Below, piece by piece: positions 1-5,523 of a stretch of 9,364 nucleotides of DNA (the first letter of the stretch is position 1; each line of letters begins with the position of its first letter). Source of the DNA: Chloroflexi bacterium RBG_16_70_13. GTDB lineage: Bacteria > Chloroflexota > Limnocylindria > Limnocylindrales > CSP1-4. Below the pieces are notes generated by a model that was given only the letters and a program-made list of their open reading frames with translations, made no database searches and was not told where the DNA came from. The position numbers and the translations under genes are program-made. Location of the stretch: positions 37,124 to 46,487 of the forward strand of contig MGOD01000043.1 in assembly GCA_001795245.1 (NCBI GenBank), written 5' to 3'.

Positions 1-17
1 ACGAGCGGCCTGGAATC

Positions 18-51
18 GACGAGGGCGGGGCCGGCTGGCCCCGCCCTCGTC
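18..51 (-). terminator. Strong hairpin downstream of the first 5'-nucleotidase gene
   Basis: A perfect 15-bp inverted repeat (arms 18-32 and 37-51) closes a GGCT tetraloop. It begins 22 bases past the TAA stop (74-76) of the minus-strand nucleotidase gene, the usual place for a transcription terminator. There is no run of T on either side, so it is not a classical intrinsic terminator. It may act as a T-less terminator, as an mRNA 3'-end stabiliser, or with Rho. The other hairpin in this window (5466-5493) is also a G/C-rich perfect stem with a 4-base loop containing a GAGGGC/GCCCTC core, which supports a common local terminator style. Confidence 0.7.
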
Positions 52-73
52 CGGGCGATCGATCAAGCCGCGC

Positions 74-1792
74 TTACGGCAGGATCGCCGGGCAGTTGTT
101 CCCCGAGCCCGGGTTCGCATCGAAGCAGACGATGCGGCCCTGGAGGATCGGATTGATCGTCCCGGCCGTCTCGAGCCACTCGGAGACGTCCTGGTCGAGC
201 AGGCCGCGGGTGGCGCCGCGATCGGTGTACACGGGGTAGCCGTCGCCGCCGGCTACGACGAAGTCATTCGTGGCGAGGGTGTACGACGAGCCGGCCGTGA
301 GATCGACCGCACCGCCGGTGCAGGACCCGTCGGCCGCCTGGTAGACGGCGCCCATGACCCGTGAGCCCGCGGCGGCCTCGATGTCGTAGGTGAAGCACAG
401 GCCGGAGACCTGGCCAAAGCGACCGTTCGCGCCCGGCATCGAGAACACCGAGTTCTCGAGCATCCCCATGAGCTCGAGGCCGTTGAGGGGGATGACGTCA
501 CCGACGTTGCCGAACGGCAGGACGGTCAGGACCTGGCCCTTGGTGATGACGTACGGCGGCGGCACGAAGGCCGGGCAGAAGTCGGTCGGGTTGTCGATCG
601 CCGGGCAGGTCAGGTCCGCCCGGATGCCGCCCGAGTTCATGAGCGCGAAGTCCGTCTCGTACGTCTCGCGCATCGCGTCGGTGATCACGTTGCCGATAAG
701 CGATTCACAGAGGCGGCCGGTGGAGCCGCCACAGGAGTCGGCTCGCGGGATGACCCTGGCGGCGTTGCCGACCTGCTGGGACAGGATCGGCCCCAGCTGA
801 TCGCGGTAGGGCTGGAGCATCGCCGTGATCGCGGGGTCCGGCGTGACGGCGGCCGCGGTCGGCGTGTGGAACGTGTGGGCCATCGCCTGGATGGCGCCGG
901 TCCCGCGATGGATGGTGAGCTTCGTCGTCGAGAAGCTGATGCCCTTGGAGCGGTTTTCGAAGACGAACTGGCCGTTGATCGTGCCCGACCATTGAACATC
1001 GGTGTGGTCGCCGATGATCAGGTGGAAGCCGGAGACGCCATTGGCGAAGTCGATGAGCTCGCCCTGCGGGGTGCCGTTGTCGAACGAGGTGACGCCCTTG
1101 TGGGCGATGGCGATGAAGACGTTCGCGCCCTCGGCGGCGGCCGCCGCCTTGGCCGCCATTGCGGCTGCCACGCTGTCGGTCGGGACCATCGTCCCCATGC
1201 TGCCGGGTAAGTTGAGGCTCGGGGCCTCCTCGTTCGTGATCCCGATCACGGCGACGTTGACGCCCTTGTATTCGAAGATGGCGTAGTCACTGACGCCCGA
1301 GATGTTGGCGTCACGGTTCGAAAGGTTCGAGCTGACGTAGCGGAACGGGGTACCCGGTACCGATGGATCGGTCGACCCGGCCAGGTCGATCTGGGACTGG
1401 AGGCGACCCAGGCCGCTGTCGAAGTTGTGGTTGCCGAGGCCACCGACCTGGATGCCCATCATCCGCTCGGCCAGGATCGCCGGGACGTCCTCGAAGTAGG
1501 TCGCCAGCGGTGGCGACGCGCCGACGTCGTCGCCCGCGGTCAAGGTCAGGTTGTTGGGCGAGGTCGCCCGTACCTGGTCGAAGTAGGCCTTCAGGACGGC
1601 CGCCCCACCGATGCCGCCGACCGGGTCCAGCGCCCCGTGCCAGTCGGAGATGTCGATGATCTGGACGTTGACGGTCGGTCCCGGCACCGTCCGAGCGGCG
1701 AGGGCGCCGGCGGGGACGAGCATGGCGACGATCGCCAGGATCGCCAGGACGAGGGGGCCGCGGCCGCGGTGTGCGCGCTCGGGGAGAGGCAT
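74..1792 (-). CDS. Secreted 5'-nucleotidase / metallophosphatase with variant metal site
   Basis: Two-domain 5'-nucleotidase family protein of 572 residues, expected to hydrolyse nucleotides or related phosphoesters outside the membrane. Residues 1-32 look like a signal peptide: basic RAHRGRG, a hydrophobic stretch, then GALA|A. The N-terminal calcineurin-like domain shows SDWHG (D50, H52), AGDDVGASP (D88), GNHNFD (N121, H122), AHKG (H231) and GDHTDV (H263). The C-terminal substrate-binding domain shows NSGGIRADL (386-394), VLPFGN and VAGGDGYPVY (513-522). Most relatives have GNHE and GHTH/GHSQ; here these read GNHN and DHTD, so one metal ligand is an Asp (D265) instead of His/Gln. All eight cysteines lie after residue 353, consistent with disulfides in an exported C-terminal domain. 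The start is chosen between ATG 1792 and GTG 1798, both behind a GGAGGA (1803-1808); the upstream ATG at 1810 overlaps that site and is unlikely. It lies 70 bp after the EEP gene, same strand, probably co-transcribed. Exact substrate is unknown. Confidence 0.93.
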   Translation of the reverse strand: MPLPERAHRGRGPLVLAILAIVAMLVPAGALAARTVPGPTVNVQIIDISDWHGALDPVGGIGGAAVLKAYFDQVRATSPNNLTLTAGDDVGASPPLATYFEDVPAILAERMMGIQVGGLGNHNFDSGLGRLQSQIDLAGSTDPSVPGTPFRYVSSNLSNRDANISGVSDYAIFEYKGVNVAVIGITNEEAPSLNLPGSMGTMVPTDSVAAAMAAKAAAAAEGANVFIAIAHKGVTSFDNGTPQGELIDFANGVSGFHLIIGDHTDVQWSGTINGQFVFENRSKGISFSTTKLTIHRGTGAIQAMAHTFHTPTAAAVTPDPAITAMLQPYRDQLGPILSQQVGNAARVIPRADSCGGSTGRLCESLIGNVITDAMRETYETDFALMNSGGIRADLTCPAIDNPTDFCPAFVPPPYVITKGQVLTVLPFGNVGDVIPLNGLELMGMLENSVFSMPGANGRFGQVSGLCFTYDIEAAAGSRVMGAVYQAADGSCTGGAVDLTAGSSYTLATNDFVVAGGDGYPVYTDRGATRGLLDQDVSEWLETAGTINPILQGRIVCFDANPGSGNNCPAILP

Positions 1793-1802
1793 GGGCACGA
1801 TG

Positions 1803-1808
1803 TCCTCC
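1803..1808 (-). promoter_or_regulatory. Shine-Dalgarno site setting the nucleotidase start
   Basis: GGAGGA on the minus strand. The GGAGG core is 5 bases before an in-frame GTG (1798) and 11 bases before an ATG (1792). The clear sites for the EEP and second nucleotidase genes use 8-9 bases, so neither start is excluded. The choice changes the protein by two residues only and leaves the signal peptide intact. Confidence 0.65.
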
Positions 1809-1862
1809 ATTTCATTCTGCCGTCCGGCCGCAGGTCGGTTTCGGATCGGCACGTTCCTTGAC

Positions 1863-3122
1863 CTAGCCTGGGATCCGGACGTCGATCCAGACCGCACGGT
1901 GATCGGAGCTCGGGACCGGGAACCCGGTGCCGGTCAGGTAGACCAGCGGATCGTCCCCCGTCGGCCAGAAGACTCCCGCCCCGGCGATCGGGATGTTCCG
2001 TCGAGGGAGCACGTAGTCGGCCCGGAGGTTGCCGGGGCCACTGCACGGCGGGAACGCCGGGGTGTCGCAGAAGTCGGCCGTGTCGTAGAGGGGATCACTC
2101 TCGTGGCCGTCGTTGAGGAAGCTCTGGACGTCTGCCCAGTACGGTCCTCCGGCGCTCCACGGCGTGACCTTCGTGTTCACGAGCGGGTGGTCGAGGAGCT
2201 GCTGGATCGAGCCGGGGATGCTGTCGCCGTCGAGCGGATCGCTGTTCTGGTCGCCGGCGATGACGAACAGCTCGCCGGGCTTGAGGCCGCCGTGCGTCCC
2301 GGCGTCGTCGTAGATGTAGGCCGACGTCGGGCCCGGCGTGACGTAGTCCGCCCAGAGCCGGATCTCGTCGCTGTTACGGGTCCCGTTTCGATCCTCCGGG
2401 CCGTCGAAGACCGGCGGCGTCGGGTGACTGACGAGGAAGTGAACGACTTTGCCGCCGATCTCGATCGGCACGTCCCAGTGGCTCTTGGATGACAGTCGGA
2501 AGACCTCGAGCTCGGCCGGCGAGTACCAGTCGGCGGGCCCGGCGGTGGCCGGGTCGTCCGGCAGGAGCGCCCCGGGCATGTCCTTCCACAGGAAGTGCTG
2601 GAACGTCCTGATCTCGTCATACCGGATCGGGTGCATCGAGAGCACGGCCATCCCGAACTGGCCCGGGAAGAATCCGAACCCGAAGGCATCGTCCCCTCCG
2701 GCAACGACGCCGTTGTTGTTGAGATCGAAGCCGGACGGGATCCCGGTGTTCGACTCGGCGACGAAGGCGTACGGGTAGTCGATCGGGGCCGCGCCGTTGT
2801 GAGCCATCTCGAGGTAGTTGTCACGGAAGGCGTCGACGAGCGGGCCGTCCGGGTGTTCGGCCGTCGGGGCGTAGTAGTCGAACTCGTTGATGAGAAGCAC
2901 GTCCGGGCGGACGCGCTGGATGATCTCGGCCACCGCCGCAGCCTGGGCGTTGCCGGGCGCCGAGAGGTCGGCCAGCGCCTGGCCGGCGGAGCTCCGGTTC
3001 AGCGAGGCGTTGAAGGTCGCGAACCGGGTTGTGTCGTTCGTGGCCGTCGCGACCGGCGCGACGACGAGGACCGGCAGGAGCAGGGGCAGGATGGCGAACG
3101 GACGGAGACGTGCGTGACGCAT
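1863..3122 (-). CDS. Secreted endonuclease/exonuclease/phosphatase family protein
   Basis: Exported EEP-superfamily (DNase I-like fold) hydrolase of 419 residues, a metal-dependent phosphodiesterase or phosphatase. Residues 1-27 form a signal peptide (basic MRHARLR, a Leu/Val-rich core, then VATA|T). Family motifs appear in the expected order: FATFNAS (N38), VLLINEFDY (metal-binding E80), VSHPTPP (H233), IAGDQNSDP (D291, N293), LRADYVL (D369) and the terminal SDHRAVW (D407, H408). Together these give the complete catalytic set. Residues 133-144 (D-x-N-x-N-G-x-V-x-x-x-D) look like an EF-hand/dockerin calcium loop. Only two cysteines (C352, C360) occur, close together and probably disulfide-bonded. 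ATG 3122 is preferred over an upstream ATG at 3266 because it has a strong GGAGGAG six bases before it and begins directly with the signal peptide. It is the first gene of a probable operon with the 5'-nucleotidase downstream, suggesting extracellular nucleic-acid or phosphate scavenging. The motifs do not separate DNase, RNase and phosphatase activity. Confidence 0.92.
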   Translation of the reverse strand: MRHARLRPFAILPLLLPVLVVAPVATATNDTTRFATFNASLNRSSAGQALADLSAPGNAQAAAVAEIIQRVRPDVLLINEFDYYAPTAEHPDGPLVDAFRDNYLEMAHNGAAPIDYPYAFVAESNTGIPSGFDLNNNGVVAGGDDAFGFGFFPGQFGMAVLSMHPIRYDEIRTFQHFLWKDMPGALLPDDPATAGPADWYSPAELEVFRLSSKSHWDVPIEIGGKVVHFLVSHPTPPVFDGPEDRNGTRNSDEIRLWADYVTPGPTSAYIYDDAGTHGGLKPGELFVIAGDQNSDPLDGDSIPGSIQQLLDHPLVNTKVTPWSAGGPYWADVQSFLNDGHESDPLYDTADFCDTPAFPPCSGPGNLRADYVLPRRNIPIAGAGVFWPTGDDPLVYLTGTGFPVPSSDHRAVWIDVRIPG

Positions 3123-3128
3123 CGGGAG

Positions 3129-3135
3129 CTCCTCC
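3129..3135 (-). promoter_or_regulatory. Shine-Dalgarno site of the EEP gene
   Basis: GGAGGAG on the minus strand, six bases before ATG 3122. It is the strongest ribosome binding site in the window and decides this start over the longer open frame that reaches 3266. Confidence 0.8.
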
Positions 3136-3212
3136 ACGCGTAGGGGCACGGGGACGTGGTGGCGACCTCTCGCGATCGGCATCAGACCGCCCAGGATGAC
3201 CCTGGACCGCAC

Positions 3213-3241
3213 ACGATAGCGCGGTTTCGGCGGCCCGTTAA
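3213..3241 (-). promoter_or_regulatory. Candidate promoter of the EEP-nucleotidase operon
   Basis: On the minus strand, TTAACG (3241-3236) and TATCGT (3218-3213) are separated by exactly 17 bases. Each matches the sigma-70 consensus at four of six positions. Transcription would begin near 3206, leaving a leader of about 84 bases before ATG 3122. The element lies in the 209-bp divergent gap between this operon and the helicase gene at 3332; nothing else was recognised in that gap apart from a short CCAGG/CCTGG stem (3191-3205). The -10 region closely resembles a site upstream of the second nucleotidase (7317-7327). This is a pattern match only. Confidence 0.4.
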
Positions 3242-3331
3242 CCGCGAGGGACTCGCAATGCAGCAATCGGTGCGCCGGTGCACCACTTCCGGTTGAGCGG
3301 CAGGTAAGCGACCCCTGTCACGATCGCCCGC

Positions 3332-4951
3332 ATGGCGGAACACGCGGCCGTCGTGGCCCGTCTCGCGCGCCTCGCGCCGGACCAGCGCGCCGCCGCGACG
3401 GCGCCGCCGGGGCCGGTCCTGTGCGTCGCCCCGGCCGGAAGCGGCAAGACGACCACCCTCGTCGCGCGCGTCGCATGGCTGGTGGATTCGGGGGTTGACC
3501 CTGCGACGATCGCCGCGATCACCTTCAACCGGAGGGCTGCCGAGGAGCTGTCGGAGCGGCTGGCGGCCGCGCTCGAGCCCCTCGGGCGGGGCCCAGGCGC
3601 CGTCAGGGTCCGGACGTTCCACGCCCTTGGCCTCGAGATCCTCAAGGAAGCCGGCCAGCCGGTCGCTCCCCTGCTCGACCGCGAGACCGTCCTCCGGACC
3701 GCCCTGCCCCTTGCCACGGCGGCCGAACGCCGGCGGCTCGACACGGTGATCTCCCGTCTCAAGCTGGACCTCGGCGTCGACGTCGAGGCGGTCGCCGCGG
3801 ATCCCGAGGCCGGACCGGCGGCCCGAGCCTTCGTGGCCTACGAGCGGGCCATCGCCGAGTCCGGCGGGCTCGACTTCGACGACCTCGTCGTCCGGGCCGT
3901 CCGGCTCCTCGAAACCGAGCCGGTGACGCTCGGGACGTGGCGCGCTCGCTGCGCCCACCTCCTCGTCGACGAGGCCCAGGACCTCGACCGGAGCCAGCTC
4001 CGGATGGCGCTCCTCCTTGCCGCCCCGGCCAACAGGATCTTCCTCGTGGGGGATGATGACCAGTCGATCTACGGCTGGCGGCTGGCGGACGTCCGGAGGC
4101 TGCTGCAACTGGCCGAGACATCGCTGCCCGGGCTCCTCCGCGTCGATCTTGTGACGAACTATCGGTGCCCTGCCTCGGTCGTCGCCCGGGCAGTCCGCCT
4201 CGTCGAAGGCAATCGCGAGCGGTTCGCGAAGCGGATCCTTGCGCGTCCGGAGGCGCCCGGGCCGGTGATCCTCGCGCCGACCGCGGCCGAGGACGCCGAC
4301 CGTTGCCGGGCCGTCCTCCGATCGTTGCCGGCCGCTGGACATGGCGGATCCGACACCTGCGCGATCCTGGCCCGGACGAACCGCGAGCTCCTGCCCGCCG
4401 TCGTCGCTGCGCTCGGCGAGGACGTCCCGTTCCGGGCCGCCGGGCTCGAGCTGCCCGTGGAGTCCCCCATCGTCGACGACCTCCTCCGGGCTGCGGCGCG
4501 AGCGGGTCCGGACGAGCGACCGCTTGCCGTCATGGAGAGGCTGCGCGCCGCCGCCGCCGACGAGACCCGGCCGATCGCCGATGCGCTCCTGGCCTGGGCG
4601 CCCCCGTTCGAAAACGTGGCCGCCCTGGTGGCCGCCGTGGAGGACGTCCGGGCCCGCCTGGCCCGCCTCCGTCGCGATGACGCCGCCCTGACCCTGGCCA
4701 CGGCCCACGCGACGAAGGGCCTCGAGTTCGATCACGTCGCCGTCATCGGCCTGGACGAGGGTCGCTTCCCGAGCGCTCGCTCGGTCGCCGAAGCCGAGGA
4801 CCCGGCCCGCGCCCTGGAGGAAGAGCGTCGGCTGGCGTACGTGGCCTGGACCAGGGCGCGGCGCTCGTTGACGCTGGTCTACGATCCCGACGCCCCGTCG
4901 ACGTTCCTCCGGGAGGCCTTCGAGCCGTGGGAGATCGAGCCCGCGGCGTAG
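3332..4951 (+). CDS. Compact UvrD/Rep-type superfamily 1 DNA helicase
   Basis: ATP-dependent 3'-5' DNA helicase of superfamily 1A, 539 residues, presumably cytoplasmic and acting in repair or replication restart. All core motifs are present in order: Q motif LAPDQRAA (Q18), Walker A APAGSGKTTT (K39, T40), Ia TFNRRAAEEL (64-73), DFDDLV (181-186), Walker B LLVDEAQD (D213, E214), III VGDDDQSIYGWR (239-250), IV TNYRCP (275-280), V AHATKGLEFDHV (458-469) and VI EEERRLAYVAWTRA (496-509). About 175 residues separate motifs IV and V, against roughly 280 in Escherichia coli UvrD, so most of subdomain 2B is missing or reduced. The C-terminus stops about 30 residues after motif VI, without the UvrD/PcrA tail. 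ATG 3332 has no clear Shine-Dalgarno sequence; translation may be leaderless. The methyltransferase gene begins 10 bases after its TAG stop. The motifs make helicase activity secure, but assignment to UvrD, PcrA or Rep is not possible. Confidence 0.93.
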   Translation: MAEHAAVVARLARLAPDQRAAATAPPGPVLCVAPAGSGKTTTLVARVAWLVDSGVDPATIAAITFNRRAAEELSERLAAALEPLGRGPGAVRVRTFHALGLEILKEAGQPVAPLLDRETVLRTALPLATAAERRRLDTVISRLKLDLGVDVEAVAADPEAGPAARAFVAYERAIAESGGLDFDDLVVRAVRLLETEPVTLGTWRARCAHLLVDEAQDLDRSQLRMALLLAAPANRIFLVGDDDQSIYGWRLADVRRLLQLAETSLPGLLRVDLVTNYRCPASVVARAVRLVEGNRERFAKRILARPEAPGPVILAPTAAEDADRCRAVLRSLPAAGHGGSDTCAILARTNRELLPAVVAALGEDVPFRAAGLELPVESPIVDDLLRAAARAGPDERPLAVMERLRAAAADETRPIADALLAWAPPFENVAALVAAVEDVRARLARLRRDDAALTLATAHATKGLEFDHVAVIGLDEGRFPSARSVAEAEDPARALEEERRLAYVAWTRARRSLTLVYDPDAPSTFLREAFEPWEIEPAA

Positions 4952-4961
4952 GATCGTGAGG

Positions 4962-5446
4962 ATGTCGACGCTGCCATCGCTCGGACCCCGCGGCGAGGGT
5001 TGGGTCGCGATCCAGCTGGCCATCTTCGCCGTCATCGCGCTCGCGGGGCTCGCCCTGCCGGGCAGCCTGGACGAACCTGCGGCAACGCTGACCAGCGTCG
5101 CGGGGTGGGCGCTCGTCGCGGCTGGCGGCGCACTCGCCGTGGCCGGGCTCGTCGGGCTCCAGGGTGGCGACGCCCTCACGGCGGTGCCGCATCCGCGCGA
5201 CGAGGCCCGGCTCGTGGTCAATGGTGCCTACCGGTTCGCCCGGCATCCGGTCTACGGCGGCCTCGTCGTTGCGGCCGTCGGCTGGGCGGCGGCCCGGGGC
5301 TCGTTCGCCGCGCTGGCTGGGCGGCCCTGCTCCTCGTCTTCTTCGACCCCAAGCGCCGGCGCGAGGAAGCCTGGCTGGAGGCGCGATTCGCCGGGTACGC
5401 CGAGTATCGCGCCAGGACGCGGCGGCTCATCCCCTGGATCTACTGA
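4962..5446 (+). pseudogene. Isoprenylcysteine/phospholipid methyltransferase-like membrane protein, frameshifted
   Basis: Two overlapping reading frames together encode one small integral-membrane methyltransferase of about 161 residues. The first frame (from ATG 4962) gives hydrophobic segments at about residues 14-35 and 46-66, then NGAYRFARHPVYGG with the RHP signature of ICMT/PEMT-type enzymes, and a third membrane segment. The second frame, read from about 5318 to the TGA at 5444-5446, gives WAALLLVFFDPKRRREEAWL, then ARFAGYAEYRARTRRLIPW, the expected C-terminal half with its E-x-x-L and Y-x-x-Y-x-x-R-T features. Joining them needs one extra base, for example a third G at 5315-5316, which gives ALGWAALLL. 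Without it the first frame runs on as Ser/Pro/Arg-rich nonsense to 5540. ATG 4962 is preferred over GTG 4956 because AGGA (4950-4953) lies eight bases upstream, overlapping the helicase stop. It may be a true inactivating mutation or a sequencing/assembly error; the well-preserved second half favours a recent change or an error. Methyl acceptor unknown. Confidence 0.82.
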
Positions 5447-5465
5447 CGGCAAACGAACGCGAAAT

Positions 5466-5493
5466 GGCCCCGAGGGCGGGTGCCCTCGGGGCC
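5466..5493. terminator. Bidirectional terminator hairpin between convergent genes
   Basis: A perfect 12-bp inverted repeat (5466-5477 and 5482-5493) closes a GGGT loop. It lies between the plus-strand methyltransferase stop (5446) and the minus-strand nucleotidase stop (5524), so it can serve both. On the minus strand the hairpin is followed by ATTTCG, a short T-containing tail; on the plus strand there is no T run. Confidence 0.75.
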
Positions 5494-5523
5494 GCGCAGG
5501 CGGGACGAGCCCGGAACGGGCCG

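Noticed and set aside
1611..2492. A 293-residue plus-strand frame across the EEP and nucleotidase genes
   Set aside because: It spans two well-supported minus-strand genes, has no ribosome site of note and low-complexity Arg/Val/Asp-rich content.
3292..3331. A sigma-70 promoter for the helicase (TTGAGC followed 17 bases later by TGTCAC)
   Set aside because: The -10 candidate matches only about three of six consensus bases, and no ribosome site follows, so it is too weak to list as a feature.
3182..5221. A 679-residue open frame on the minus strand across the helicase gene
   Set aside because: It is antisense to a helicase with all motifs intact; its translation is Arg/Gly/Asp-rich with no domain, and long shadow frames are expected in high-GC coding DNA.
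5291..5320. Programmed -1 ribosomal frameshifting in the methyltransferase gene
   Set aside because: No X-XXY-YYZ slippery heptamer or obvious downstream pseudoknot was seen, and small enzymes of this family are not known to need it; a missing base explains the data more simply.
3332..5446. Helicase plus methyltransferase as a DNA modification or defence system
   Set aside because: The methyltransferase is an ICMT/PEMT-type membrane enzyme with an RHP motif, not a DNA methyltransferase, and no nuclease or specificity subunit is beside it. Adjacency is probably incidental.
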